41,048 bases of DNA from Rivularia sp. MS3 (GCA_019192545.1 JAHCMI010000081.1:1-41048), one strand, 5' to 3'; counted from the stretch's first letter, positions 30,314-40,076 are shown. Made by a program: numbers and translations. Notes: generated by a model from the sequence alone, not told the origin.

Positions 30314-30403
30314 GAAATCTCCTTCTCAAAATTAAAAAACTTATTTTTTTTAGCTTTATAACTCCTTCAAGTATGACAAGGTTAAATGAAATCGTAAATA
30401 TAT

Positions 30404-30426
30404 AAAAGTTGATAAAAGTTGATATA
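30404..30426 (-). promoter_or_regulatory. TCAACTTTTA box, two units
   Basis: Read on the minus strand the site is TATATCAACTTTTATCAACT and on into TTT, with two units exactly 10 bp apart. It lies about 90 bp before the start of the 57-residue gene and points towards it. Confidence 0.55.
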
Positions 30427-30483
30427 TTCCTTCTCTAGGTATAGATGGTTGCATTGAAGGTTTGGAATTTGGGCATGGGGTAT

Positions 30484-30540
30484 AAAGTAGTAAGTAGCAA
30501 GTAGTAAGTAGCAAGTAGTAAGTAGCAAGTAGTGAGTAAG
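30484..30540. repeat. Heptamer tandem repeat (AAGTAGT/AAGTAGC)
   Basis: AAGTAGT and AAGTAGC alternate for about eight units with few errors. Short tandem heptamers of this sort are common between genes in filamentous cyanobacteria. A minimal related stretch (ACTTACTACTTACTAA) is seen at 33551-33566. Confidence 0.85.
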
Positions 30541-30552
30541 AAATAATTTATT

Positions 30553-30701
30553 CTTCTCTCTCTCCCTCTCTCCCTCACTCCCTCGCTCCCTCGCTCCCTC
30601 TCTCCCTCACTCCCTCACTCCCTCTCTCCCTCACTCCCTCACTCCCTCACTCCCTCACTCCCTCACTCCCTCGCTCCCTCACTCCCTCGCTCCCTCTCCC
30701 A
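30553..30701. repeat. Octamer microsatellite (CTCCCTCA/CTCCCTCG/CTCCCTCT) running into a gene
   Basis: About 17-18 copies of an 8-bp pyrimidine unit, CTCCCTCN. The array overlaps the last codons of the AAA-CHASE2 gene: on the minus strand GAGGGAGTGA supplies both the final residues (EGARE) and the stop codon. Confidence 0.9.
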
Positions 30702-33441
30702 TTCCCGATTGCGATAATGTACTTTCAATCAATTGCAGATTCTCTCTACTTTCGCTTTGCTTAAGATATTCAATGGCGATTCTTCCCGGTGCGGGTTTTT
30801 CTCGACTGATAGAAATTAGGATTTTGACTGTTTGAATCAAGGTATTTTTTTCTAAATGTCCTACCGTTATTGTAGGTAGCGCGATCGCAGCAGTTATAAG
30901 TGCCAAAATAGCTGGAATAGAAGGTATCCAGCATTGCTGTAAAAAACCAAAGTATGCGATACCTAAAATCACAAAAATTGCCGAAATAACCGCAATGATA
31001 ATCAAATTGGGAGAATTCAGTTTCCATGCTAATATTGCACCTATTCCCGACCAAAGTAAAATCCATAGCCATTCTACAGGCTCAGACCATACTTGCAAGA
31101 AACCTTTGCCTTCTAAAGCCGCATTCAACAGTTGACTGATTATATTTGCATGAATGGTTACTCCTGCCATTTGTTTGGGAACTTCTGGCAAATTTTGGCT
31201 GCTATAGGGAGTTAGAAACGAATCGTTGATACTTTCGGCTGTTGCACCTATCAAAGCTATACGCGATTCTAATGCTTGTGGAGGTATGCGATTAGCTAAT
31301 AAATCTGTAATTGAAAAAGTCTGAAACTGTGCCCTCGTACCATGATAATTAAGCAGAATTTGATATCCTCCGGTTTTAGCACGAATATAGCTACCGTCGT
31401 TAGGCTGCAAAGGTTTAAATACGGTTTTTCCTAGTTGAATATGGTATCGATTATTAGGCAGTGGTTTAAAGGTAATACCTTCGGCTTTTAGATAACCCAA
31501 AGCTAATTTAGCAGCAAAGCTAAATTTCAATTTATCTCTCGAAAATTGATAGGAAAGTAAAGCACGCCGTACTTTCCCATCTTCATCTAAAATTTGGTCG
31601 TCAAAACCGACTCTATCTAATTTTTCTAAAACTTTAGATGGTGCAACTTGACTATCGACTATTTTTTCTATTCCAATTAAATTAGGAGTAGTTTGGAATA
31701 ATTCAACTAACTGTTGATGACCTGGTTCTACTGGTAAATCTCTATACAAAGCTAGTCCAATCATTCTGGGTTTGTAAGATTTTAAGTTTGTTAAAGCGGC
31801 TGCTAAGACTTTATCGGATAAAGGATATTTACCAATTTTTTGGATATCCTCTTCATCAACAGTAATAATCGCGATTTTAGGCTCTATTATCGGTTGTAAA
31901 CTGGCTTGAAAAAATCTATCCCATACTGTTAGTTCCATTCCCTGTAGTAAACTAGTAAAACGTAGCGATATTACAAATATAGCAACACCAATTGAAATCG
32001 TAATTGTCCAGCGTTTGAGTAACCGTAAATTTTTAACTTTATCTTTAGCAATTCTTTTTGCATCTGCCAAAATTTTATATGCTTGTTTTGCAGCGTTTAA
32101 TGCAAATTCTGCTCTTTCAAGCTCTTGATTTGCAGTAATTAAATTATCTTCGACTTCTTGTTTAACAATTGCTTGACTAGCACCCAGAAAACGGTAATCT
32201 AAATCGGAAAGCTTTTTATTTTCTGCCCAAGACAGTGCTTGTTGAAGTGCTAAATCCCTCAAAAGCTGAGAATTATCCTGCTGTTGGGAATCAATCCAAG
32301 CATTAAATTTCTCAGAGTAAGGGCGGAGATTTTCTAATTGCTGGCTTACCCATTCTTGATTAAAAATTTCCCGATAAATGCGATTTTTTACTTTTATAAT
32401 TCCTTGCTCGTTTATAACTAAACCAGATAGCAAAAGTTCAATTTTTTCTGAAGTGTTATTATTCTGGATTATTTCCCCTAACAATATTCTTTGGTAAATT
32501 CCTAGCAAACGTCCCGCTATTTGTTCGTTATTTAGAATCCGATTGCTAATAGTTCTTAAATGCTCTGGTTCGTCACGTGATTCCCAGTTTTCAATAACTT
32601 GCGATCGCACAATTTTTTCTATTGGTAATTCGGGGTTTGATAACTCATGTTTATTTGCAATTTCTTGAAGATATTCAAATAATATTTTACATAATTTTTG
32701 AGTTAGAAACGGCTGTCCGTTTGTCCAACTCAATATTTCTTTAATAACTTCTGATGAATTTTCTATGTGATTTTGCAACCCTTGATTCAAAGGCTGAACT
32801 TGTTCTAAAGTAAAACCGTTTAATTCTATTGATTTACCAATATTAAACGGAGTACGCTTTTTATTTTTAATTAAATCCGATGGTGTGGCAACTCCGAAGA
32901 TAGCAAAAGTAATCCTTTTATAATCTGGATTAATTGTTCTTTGGTTATAGCAAAACCGAATTAAAGCAAAAAAATCATCAACAGAAAAAGGTAAACTGAG
33001 TATGCTATCTATTTCATCGATAAATATAAATAAATCTTCTGTGGGAAACTGCTCTAAAATTACATCGGAAATAAATAAACTCAATCTCTGCAAAACAGGA
33101 ATATCTTCTTGCTCGCGCCACCATTTCTTAAAATTAACCTTTCCGAAAAGATTAAAACCTAAATATAATTGAGAGACAATTCCCTTATACCACTGCTCCG
33201 GAGTTACATTTTCACTACCGATACCCGTCACATCCACAGCAGTGCAGCAAAAACCTTCTGATTCTAAACGGTGCTTTGTACGTACAAGCAAAGAAGACTT
33301 TCCCATTTGTCGGGAATTAAGTACATAGCAAAATTCCCCTCTCTTCAAAGCTTCATACAGTTGCGAATCAGCCTCTCGCTCTACATAGGTAGGAGCATCG
33401 TTACTTAAACTACCCCCTACTTGATATTCAGTCTGGCTCAT
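30679..33441 (-). CDS. AAA-like ATPase / CHASE2 sensor membrane fusion protein
   Basis: This 920-residue protein joins an N-terminal AAA-like (PF14516-type) P-loop domain to a CHASE2 sensor. Walker A is NSRQMGKSS (42-50) and Walker B is FIFIDEID (138-145). After a helical region (about 370-475) a membrane segment (about 479-497) leads into the CHASE2 domain (about 500-790), with typical motifs [42 protein letters not shown] and [11 protein letters not shown]. Three more membrane segments lie at about 795-860, followed by a short cytosolic tail. CHASE2 is an extracytoplasmic sensor domain whose ligands are mostly unknown. Here it should control the cytosolic ATPase. The gene is divergent from the sigma-like gene and shares its island. 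The C-terminal end is encoded by an octamer microsatellite, so the original terminus may have been replaced. Confidence 0.88.
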   Translation of the reverse strand: MSQTEYQVGGSLSNDAPTYVEREADSQLYEALKRGEFCYVLNSRQMGKSSLLVRTKHRLESEGFCCTAVDVTGIGSENVTPEQWYKGIVSQLYLGFNLFGKVNFKKWWREQEDIPVLQRLSLFISDVILEQFPTEDLFIFIDEIDSILSLPFSVDDFFALIRFCYNQRTINPDYKRITFAIFGVATPSDLIKNKKRTPFNIGKSIELNGFTLEQVQPLNQGLQNHIENSSEVIKEILSWTNGQPFLTQKLCKILFEYLQEIANKHELSNPELPIEKIVRSQVIENWESRDEPEHLRTISNRILNNEQIAGRLLGIYQRILLGEIIQNNNTSEKIELLLSGLVINEQGIIKVKNRIYREIFNQEWVSQQLENLRPYSEKFNAWIDSQQQDNSQLLRDLALQQALSWAENKKLSDLDYRFLGASQAIVKQEVEDNLITANQELERAEFALNAAKQAYKILADAKRIAKDKVKNLRLLKRWTITISIGVAIFVISLRFTSLLQGMELTVWDRFFQASLQPIIEPKIAIITVDEEDIQKIGKYPLSDKVLAAALTNLKSYKPRMIGLALYRDLPVEPGHQQLVELFQTTPNLIGIEKIVDSQVAPSKVLEKLDRVGFDDQILDEDGKVRRALLSYQFSRDKLKFSFAAKLALGYLKAEGITFKPLPNNRYHIQLGKTVFKPLQPNDGSYIRAKTGGYQILLNYHGTRAQFQTFSITDLLANRIPPQALESRIALIGATAESINDSFLTPYSSQNLPEVPKQMAGVTIHANIISQLLNAALEGKGFLQVWSEPVEWLWILLWSGIGAILAWKLNSPNLIIIAVISAIFVILGIAYFGFLQQCWIPSIPAILALITAAIALPTITVGHLEKNTLIQTVKILISISREKPAPGRIAIEYLKQSESRENLQLIESTLSQSGMGEGARE

Positions 33442-33989
33442 TATCTAGGTTAAGTGGATTGCAGATTACTAGTATATACAAAGCCTTACCTTAACCTGTA
33501 AGAATGCGGCTACATAAATAATTTAAATGACATCTTGCACCATTCTTACCACTTACTACTTACTAATCTGCCGGTTGCGGCAATTCCGGTATGTTAAACA
33601 TTTGCACTGCATCGGGTTGTCCGCCTGATAAAATAAAAGCAAGATAAAAGGCGATCGCACGCACCGATTGTGCAAAGAATGGTTAGGTTGCACCTGTAGC
33701 TTTATAATTCAAATGCGTTTGCCTGGTAGTAGATTACACCCTATTATTTGCAATAATATAATTTTTTACGTCAAAACCTTGTATCTTTAAAGCTTTTAGA
33801 GATTTACCGTCAAAAACTTGAGCGCCAACCAAAAGCGAAAAAATACATAACCTTACTCTACCTAAAGATATAGATGATTGAAAAATATTGGAGATTACCA
33901 AAATGAACCTTGGGAAATTTGTTACCCAAAAATTCTGACATCAAGTATTACCCAAAGGCAAAACAACACAATAATCGGGAAAAATTGTA
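33442..33989. other. Divergent intergenic region with a gene remnant and short inverted repeat
   Basis: No intact gene is seen. It holds a minus-strand coding remnant (33563-33682) and the short inverted pair TTGGGAAATTTGTTACCCAA (33911-33930) just before the sigma-like gene. A plausible 11-codon frame starts at ATG 33903 with GGAG upstream. It spans that inverted repeat and could be a leader, but this is weak. Confidence 0.5.
33563..33682 (-). pseudogene. Possible C-terminal remnant of an unidentified protein
   Basis: A minus-strand frame with no start codon reads FAQSVRAIAFYLAFILSGGQ, then PDAVQMFNIPELPQPAD and a TAG stop at 33565-33563. The segment looks protein-like (hydrophobic helix, then a Pro-rich end) and is preceded by an in-frame stop. 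It could be the tail of a lost neighbouring gene. I do not recognise the family. Confidence 0.3.
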
Positions 33990-35345
33990 ATGGGTGTAGC
34001 ATCGAAATATTGGATTTTAATTGAGGTGGACAGTTTTAGTCGCTGCAAAAGCAAAGTACTCGAAGCAGCGAAAGTTTTTTTTCACGAGCAATTTCCCGAG
34101 CTAGCAGAACAAAAAGAAATACCAGATAGGAATATTCAACGTCAACTTATACAATGGTATCAGTCAAATGACCATCGTGGTGAGATGGCACAAAAATGTT
34201 TGCGCTGTTTTATCTCTAACGTGCTTAAAGAAAGTTGTATCGCATTAGAGCAGAAGTTCAGTGAAAAACACCTTCTTTTCAGTGCAGAACTATTGCCGCT
34301 AGTATTAGATGCTACTAGTAGCAATCAAGATAGTAAATCTCTAACAACTCATATTTTATCAACCTTCAACCCGGATAAAAGTAATTTATCAACTTGGGTA
34401 ACAGTTATTTTTAAAAGTTGTAGTGCTGTTAAGCAATCTTTAAAAGAGCATGGAATTGTACAGTTAACTGATTGGACGATTCTTCGCTACACAACTCATA
34501 CGAGATTGAAGCGAGTTTTAATCAATGTACAATCAACACCAACCCAAATCAGTAAAGCTATGAAATTGCTTGATGGTTTTCAGAGCATTTATTGCACTCA
34601 ATTATCCCAGTACCGCAAACCTAAACCCGATAGTAAATTTAATACTGCTAAATATCCGCAACCCACTTTAGAGCAACTCAATCAAATTGCTGAAATTTTA
34701 TCTAAAGATAAGGAATACAGTTTTGATAAAAAAATCATTTCTGCTGAAGAAGTATTAGAAGAATTACAAAAACTGGCGAATGTATTACGAGAAACTTGGA
34801 TGCAATCCCAGCAAACAGTTGAGAATAATTATGAGAAAAAAACATCTAAACTACCAGATTTTTGCATTGAACCATTTAATAATTGCTTGCATAAATCTGT
34901 AGAGCAGGTAATTATAACTCGCTTTGATTATATCCAACGCAAAGGAACTGTCAAAGGCAAGGAACAAGCTAAAAGATATCTGGAAGCACTACATTTATTT
35001 CACTGTAATGGTATGGCATTAAAAAAAATAGCTGTTCAGTTAGGATTTACCGATCAACCTCATTTAAGTCGTCTGCTAAAACTAAAAATATTACGTAAAG
35101 ATATCGGACGTAATTTAATCTTAAACTTGAAAAAATATGTTGCAGAACTTGCTGGATATTCTCAAAATCCCGATACACTGCTGGAATTAGATACACGAAT
35201 TCAAAAAATGTTTGGTCAAGAAATAGATGAATTAATTGAGGATGCAGAAAAAGAAGCTAAAAACGGATACAGATTAGTCATGAATAGCAAATTAGCTCAA
35301 TCAATTTGTCAGTTTATCAACAAATTTCCGCATTTTAATAATTAG
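33990..35345 (+). CDS. Sigma-70-like regulator of the DUF1822/CHASE2 type cluster
   Basis: The 451-residue protein resembles the sigma-like proteins that precede DUF1822 and CHASE2 genes in cyanobacteria. The central region (about 105-215) has the sigma region 2-like pattern STFNPDKSNLSTWVTVIFKS followed by LTDWTILRYTTHTRLKRVL. A C-terminal helix-turn-helix (about 340-366, MALKKIAVQLGFTDQPHLSR) is the likely DNA-binding part. There is no membrane segment. It probably directs RNA polymerase to its own cluster or to envelope genes (inference). The DUF1822 gene starts 12 bp after the stop, so the two are co-transcribed. The start ATG 33990 has only a weak upstream GGGA. The N-terminal 100 residues have no recognised fold. 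Confidence 0.7.
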   Translation: MGVASKYWILIEVDSFSRCKSKVLEAAKVFFHEQFPELAEQKEIPDRNIQRQLIQWYQSNDHRGEMAQKCLRCFISNVLKESCIALEQKFSEKHLLFSAELLPLVLDATSSNQDSKSLTTHILSTFNPDKSNLSTWVTVIFKSCSAVKQSLKEHGIVQLTDWTILRYTTHTRLKRVLINVQSTPTQISKAMKLLDGFQSIYCTQLSQYRKPKPDSKFNTAKYPQPTLEQLNQIAEILSKDKEYSFDKKIISAEEVLEELQKLANVLRETWMQSQQTVENNYEKKTSKLPDFCIEPFNNCLHKSVEQVIITRFDYIQRKGTVKGKEQAKRYLEALHLFHCNGMALKKIAVQLGFTDQPHLSRLLKLKILRKDIGRNLILNLKKYVAELAGYSQNPDTLLELDTRIQKMFGQEIDELIEDAEKEAKNGYRLVMNSKLAQSICQFINKFPHFNN

Positions 35346-35357
35346 GACGGAATTACT

Positions 35358-36674
35358 ATGAGCAATTTTACTTCCGATTTCACAAACGATTTATTTGACA
35401 TTGACAATAATTTAGAAATAATCAATTTAGAAGAGCAATTACAACCAGCTTTTGTCATCGGCACACAAATAAATAATCAACTTAGACAATGGCAAGTTTA
35501 TTTTCAATGTTTGGCATTATTTGCTTTTGAAGAATGGCTGCAAGAGCGCGAACCAAGTTTAACTGTTAATACAGACAATTTATCTACATTACAACAGCAG
35601 TATGCCAATTTAATTGATGCTGCAAGTAATTTAGAGGTAGGCAATTTTAAGGTTTGTCTTATCCCTAGTATGCTTTTAACTAATGAAGAAATTGCTATTC
35701 CCAGAGCAGTTATCGATCTACCAGAATATACAGCCCATTTTTATGTTGTAGTTGGTATTGATGAAGAGTTAGAAATTGCAGCAGTCAAAGGCTTTTTGCG
35801 TTACGAACAGTTAGTTAATATTAAAGCAACATTACAGCCAGAAGCAGACTGGAATTATTACATTCCTTTAATTCAATTCAATCAAGAAGTAGATCAACTG
35901 TTGCTTTATCTGCAATGTTTAGCACCCACTGCAATTGTTTTACCAGAAATACCTGCTTCTCGTCAGGATGTTTTGAGCAGGGTACAGACTTCACTATTGA
36001 ATTTATTACCCCAATTAAATAATCGTCCTTTATGGGAAGTTTTGACTTGGGAACAAGGTAAAGCAGTATTAACAACACCCACTATAATTAATTGGCTTTA
36101 TCAATCTATCAATCAAAATACTGCTTCATTGACTAAGCATTTATCCGATTTACTACAGATTTTAACCCAGCAAGCAGTTAATGTTGGTCAGTGGTTAGTA
36201 AATCGAGTTGATGATGCGGTACAAACATTATCATGGCAGTTAATTCCGGCATCTCAATTACGCTCAACAGTTGAGTCAAACGAATCTAATATCGTACAAG
36301 AATTAGAAGTTATTCTCAACGATATTCAAGAAAATCAATTAGAAATTCCATCTACAGCAGTTCGTATTTATCAAGATATTCGATTAGATAAATTACTGCG
36401 ACTATATGTAATTATTTGGAGTTTACCAGAAGAAGAAAGTGCATGGACTTTGTTACTCATCTTAAAAGCCATAAATAAGAATCAATCGGTTTCCAGGTTT
36501 ACATTGCGAATCAGCGACGAAATAGAGGTTTTAGATGAGCAAGAGTTAATTACTGACGATAACAATTACATTTATACCCAGGTAGAAGGAAATTATGACG
36601 ATAAGTTTTTAGCAACAGTTATTTCTGAAACTGGTCAAATACAAGCTTTTCCACCATTTGAATTTATTAGATAG
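35358..36674 (+). CDS. DUF1822 family protein
   Basis: The 438-residue protein belongs to DUF1822, a cyanobacterial family of unknown biochemical role. Recognisable parts are NQLRQWQVYFQCLALFAFEE (about residues 39-58), IPRAVIDLPEYTAHFYVVVG, AAVKGFLRYEQL and WNYYIPLIQFNQEVDQLLLY. The last part is a beta-rich domain with a long acidic stretch. It has no signal peptide and is probably cytosolic. A good ribosome site (AGGACGGAATTACTATG) lies in the 12-bp gap after the sigma-like gene. In other cyanobacteria DUF1822 genes stand between sigma-like and CHASE2/CHAT genes, and the order here is the same. Confidence 0.88.
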   Translation: MSNFTSDFTNDLFDIDNNLEIINLEEQLQPAFVIGTQINNQLRQWQVYFQCLALFAFEEWLQEREPSLTVNTDNLSTLQQQYANLIDAASNLEVGNFKVCLIPSMLLTNEEIAIPRAVIDLPEYTAHFYVVVGIDEELEIAAVKGFLRYEQLVNIKATLQPEADWNYYIPLIQFNQEVDQLLLYLQCLAPTAIVLPEIPASRQDVLSRVQTSLLNLLPQLNNRPLWEVLTWEQGKAVLTTPTIINWLYQSINQNTASLTKHLSDLLQILTQQAVNVGQWLVNRVDDAVQTLSWQLIPASQLRSTVESNESNIVQELEVILNDIQENQLEIPSTAVRIYQDIRLDKLLRLYVIIWSLPEEESAWTLLLILKAINKNQSVSRFTLRISDEIEVLDEQELITDDNNYIYTQVEGNYDDKFLATVISETGQIQAFPPFEFIR

Positions 36675-36826
36675 TCATATAATATTTAAGTTATATATTT
36701 AACAATAGTACTCTTGGGGGTACTATAAATTGGGAAAAATTTGATTTAGGATAGTGATTACAAATCTGATAGGAATCCTTAAAATTATGCTATGGCAATT
36801 TTCTGTTATTGCGGGAAGAATCTATC
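36675..36826 (+). promoter_or_regulatory. Gap with possible promoter and short inverted repeat
   Basis: The 152-bp gap before the CHAT-CHASE2 gene is longer than the 12-bp one before DUF1822. It holds TAGTAC...GTACTA with a short G-rich loop (36704-36725). This may mark a regulatory site or an attenuator. The gene may have its own promoter here. Confidence 0.35.
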
Positions 36827-39343
36827 ATGAATGCGAAGGTTTTTGAATTAAAGGTAACGAAAATTGAATCAACCTGTATTTTTGAATTAAATTGGGAAGC
36901 AGGTAAGAAAATAACAGTTAGCTTACAGTATTCTAATTCCCTCGGTGATTATTACCAGCAGTGGAGAAAAGCTTATTTAGACTACTATAGGAACTTGCGA
37001 GGAAGAAAAACTGCGAGTGGAAAAGGAAGTATAAAAAAAGATTTTCGCAGCCACTTAGTAAATACTCACTCAAAATTATTAGATGAATTCCATCGCTGGT
37101 TGTTTAGTGCCGAATTAATCGAAATTCGTCGTGAAATTGCCAATTCGGTTAATTATCTGAGCGATAACCAAAAAGAATGGGTTGAAGTATTTTTAACTTG
37201 TACTCCCGTAGAAATTGCACGTTTACCTTGGGAAACTTGGGAGATTGGAACTGATTTAGGAGTACCCAAAAGAATACGTATTGCTCGCAATCCAGCAAAT
37301 ATTCGCAATCAGAATTTTCGTCCCCTTCACCGTAAAGTCAGGATTTTAGCTATTTTAGGAGACGATACTGGCTTAAACTTCGATTCTGAGAAAGAAGAAT
37401 TTAATAAAATTAAATCGATTGCATATGTAAAATTTATAGGTTGGACTTTAAAAAAGAATATTGATGAATTAAAACAAGAAATAGTCCAAAACATTGCAGC
37501 AACTGACGGTTGGGATATACTATTTTTTGCTGGGCACAGTAACGAATCGGTTTTAACTGGTGGTGAATTAGGTATTGCCCCTAACGCTTCAATATTCGTG
37601 TCAGAAATCGAAGATGCTTTAAAGCTAGCAAAAAAAAGAGGGCTTCAGTTTGCGATTTTCAATTCCTGTAGCGGTATCAATATTGCAGAGTCGCTGATTA
37701 ATTTAGGTTTAAGTCAAGTGGTGGTGATGCGGGAGCCTATTAATAACAAGGTAGCCCAGGAATTTTTAAAACAGTTTCTCAGAAGTTTGACTGAGTATAA
37801 AGATGTTCACGAATCGTTGTTAGATGCAAGTAAGTTTCTTAAACAGCAGCAGCAGCGTCTTGCTTATCCTTCCACATATCTAGTTCCATCGCTATTTCGT
37901 CATCCCAGTGCAGAGTTATTTTGTATTCAACCTTTTGGTTTATTTTCAATTATTAAACAGTGGCTACCAACTTCCAAGGAAGCAAAGTGGTTGGGGATAT
38001 TTTTATTAATTAGTTTAATTGCTCCTTTACAAGAACTGTTTTTAGATTCGCGTTTTTTTCTTCAAGCTGTATATCGTCAAGTTACCGAACAAGTTTTATC
38101 AGATAGTAAACCAAAAATAGTATTAGTTCAAATAGATGAAAAATCATTAAGAATAGCTAAAAATACAGAATCAAAGCAGTGCAAGCAAACTGAAGAAAAA
38201 TTTAGACAAAGATATCTAGATTATTGCTATCTGGCAAATATAATCAATAAATTATCAAGTTTAAATACTAAAACTATTGGCATAGATTATATTTTGAATG
38301 CAGTATACGAGCATGAGACTAAAAGTAAAATACTTCATCAAGAAATTGAAAGAATAAACAATAATAACAATACTTTAACCGTATTTGCTTACGAACAAAA
38401 ATATGAAGACGGTTATAGAAATGAAGTAAAGAAAATCATTGCCGATACAGCCATTAATTTTAATGGAAATACTCATGGTTACGACTTGTATTTAAACCTA
38501 CCCAAACGCAAATATTGTTATAAAAATAATCAATGTCCAATTGGTTATATGGTAGCTTTGGTTTCTCAAGTAAATAAACAGCAAATCAATTTTCAAAATC
38601 GAGTAAAGTTTTCTGATTCAATTAATAATTCGATAAAAAACAAACGACGTAATAATTCTATAGTTAATTTTTTATATAAAGCCCACATTCAGCCTATTAC
38701 TAAATTTTCTTCTAAGTTCAGGCAGATGTGGTTTTATCCAGTAGTTGATTATTCAATTCCCAAGCAAAAAATTTATCAAACAATATCTGCTTGCGAGTTA
38801 TTAAATACCTGTGAAATTAGCTCGGATAAACAAAAGATTCTCAATAGCTTTGATACAAAGATAGTTCTTATCGCTCCCGGCGTATACAGCGATATGGATG
38901 AATACGAAAAACAAGCGAAGGATAACAGAGGTTTACTTTTAGCTATTGCTTATTGGCGCGATGCAGATGGCTGGAAGGACTTTTTTGACGGTAACAATAC
39001 TTTTACAGGAGGTGAAATGCACGCATACATGATTCATCATTTTATTAATAGAGATTTAGTTATACCAATACCAGATTGCGGGATGATTTTAGCTGTAGCC
39101 ATATTAGGTAAATTCATCGCAATCAAATTATTAATTCATTCTGAGAGCAGACAATTTGTATCTTATTATTTCACCGCATTAGTCTTAATTTATTGTCTAT
39201 TATCATTAATTATTAGCTTACAGATTTATCTCAGTTTCAGAATATTAGTGCCTTGGCTTCTACCTTCTGTAACTTTATGGAATTATATTCGTCTCGAACT
39301 AAAAGAAAAAAATTATGTTAAAAATTATGTTCCAACTCAATAA
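36827..39343 (+). CDS. CHAT peptidase-like / CHASE2 sensor membrane protein
   Basis: A TTG at 36809 is in frame, but ATG 36827 is preferred (GGGAAGA 8-13 bases upstream), giving 838 residues. An N-terminal region (about 1-160) leads into a CHAT domain with WDILFFAGHSNE (His237) and FAIFNSCSGI (Cys281), the expected catalytic pair of the caspase-like fold. A membrane segment (about 384-402) precedes a CHASE2-like sensor domain (about 425-720: IVLVQIDEKSLRIAK, TIGIDYIL, TKIVLIAPG). More membrane segments lie at about 750-820. This puts a sensor outside and a protease-like domain inside the cell. It overlaps the next gene by 29 bp (translational coupling). Substrate and ligand are unknown. CHASE2 is diverged compared with the AAA-CHASE2 protein. 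Confidence 0.85.
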   Translation: MNAKVFELKVTKIESTCIFELNWEAGKKITVSLQYSNSLGDYYQQWRKAYLDYYRNLRGRKTASGKGSIKKDFRSHLVNTHSKLLDEFHRWLFSAELIEIRREIANSVNYLSDNQKEWVEVFLTCTPVEIARLPWETWEIGTDLGVPKRIRIARNPANIRNQNFRPLHRKVRILAILGDDTGLNFDSEKEEFNKIKSIAYVKFIGWTLKKNIDELKQEIVQNIAATDGWDILFFAGHSNESVLTGGELGIAPNASIFVSEIEDALKLAKKRGLQFAIFNSCSGINIAESLINLGLSQVVVMREPINNKVAQEFLKQFLRSLTEYKDVHESLLDASKFLKQQQQRLAYPSTYLVPSLFRHPSAELFCIQPFGLFSIIKQWLPTSKEAKWLGIFLLISLIAPLQELFLDSRFFLQAVYRQVTEQVLSDSKPKIVLVQIDEKSLRIAKNTESKQCKQTEEKFRQRYLDYCYLANIINKLSSLNTKTIGIDYILNAVYEHETKSKILHQEIERINNNNNTLTVFAYEQKYEDGYRNEVKKIIADTAINFNGNTHGYDLYLNLPKRKYCYKNNQCPIGYMVALVSQVNKQQINFQNRVKFSDSINNSIKNKRRNNSIVNFLYKAHIQPITKFSSKFRQMWFYPVVDYSIPKQKIYQTISACELLNTCEISSDKQKILNSFDTKIVLIAPGVYSDMDEYEKQAKDNRGLLLAIAYWRDADGWKDFFDGNNTFTGGEMHAYMIHHFINRDLVIPIPDCGMILAVAILGKFIAIKLLIHSESRQFVSYYFTALVLIYCLLSLIISLQIYLSFRILVPWLLPSVTLWNYIRLELKEKNYVKNYVPTQ

Positions 39344-40076
39344 AATTAGTTTTATCTTATTGTTTATATTAATTTATGCTGCATCTGGAATACCTGCAAG
39401 AGCAGCAATCAGAACGGAAAATCAAACTCATTCATATCAAAGAGAAAATATATACTTAGCTTTATCTTGGTCTGATATTGTAAAAATATTCCGTCGTAAA
39501 AAATCTCGAAAAGGTGGTAAAGGTTCCATTTGTTTAATTGTACCTCAAAGATTAGATGACCCTGTTTCAAAAGTTCAAGGAACTCAAGAAATTTGGAGCT
39601 TAAACCCGCGTTTTTTATGGAATATCTCTAAAGGCAAAGTTAATAAAATTGAACTATTTGATAAAAATAGCAATCAAGCTTTTTGGAGTCAACAAATTCC
39701 CGAAGGAAAGACATCTTTTGCATATAATGGTAAACCTTTAGAGCCAGGTAAATCCTATCAATGGCGAGTTATTGCATATTCTCCATTTCAGATGAAAAGC
39801 ATTCCTGTGGAATTTAAAGTAATGGAAGCTCAAAAACGCTCGGGAATTACAATTCGGTTAGCACTATTAGAACATCAGATAAAGAAGCAAGGTGCAAATG
39901 CAGAGAAAATAGCTTTAGAAAAAGCTAATTATTTTGCGAAGGAAGAATTATGGTCTGATGTTATACGGGAAATTTACCAAGTACAAAATCCTTCAAGAAG
40001 ACTTAAGCAAAGAATCAAACAAATACAATCTTCTGATTATTGTAATTCAACTGGAACTTTATCATATAGAAGTTAA
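39315..40076 (+). CDS. DUF928-like exported protein
   Basis: The 253-residue product starts with a hydrophobic signal (FILLFILIYAASGIPARA, about residues 13-30). A Lys/Arg-rich stretch (RRKKSRKGGKG) follows, and then a domain resembling DUF928 in its arrangement: CLIVPQRLDDPVSKVQGTQE, FLWNISKGKVNKIELFDKNS, TSFAYNGKPLEPGKSYQWRV. The C-terminal part is helical (KIALEKANYFAKEELWSDVI) like that of the protein at 27906. It lacks the typical Cys-containing GGGSR segment, so the match is partial. ATG 39315 lies within the end of the CHAT-CHASE2 gene, and ATG 39327 is an alternative start. It is expected to be periplasmic. The shared gene order argues for a role with the CHASE2 sensor. Confidence 0.65.
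   Translation: MLKIMFQLNKISFILLFILIYAASGIPARAAIRTENQTHSYQRENIYLALSWSDIVKIFRRKKSRKGGKGSICLIVPQRLDDPVSKVQGTQEIWSLNPRFLWNISKGKVNKIELFDKNSNQAFWSQQIPEGKTSFAYNGKPLEPGKSYQWRVIAYSPFQMKSIPVEFKVMEAQKRSGITIRLALLEHQIKKQGANAEKIALEKANYFAKEELWSDVIREIYQVQNPSRRLKQRIKQIQSSDYCNSTGTLSYRS

Larger units (their letters stand above)
30314..30678. other. Intergenic region with box, heptamer repeat and octamer repeat
   Basis: No gene is seen. From left to right the stretch holds the promoter zone of the small gene at 30313, the box at 30404-30426, a heptamer array at 30484-30540 and a C/T octamer array from 30553 that runs into the neighbouring gene. Confidence 0.7.

Noticed and set aside
36809-36826. TTG start adding six residues to the CHAT-CHASE2 protein
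   Set aside because: ATG 36827 has a GGGAAGA ribosome site at suitable spacing, and that site lies within the would-be extension.
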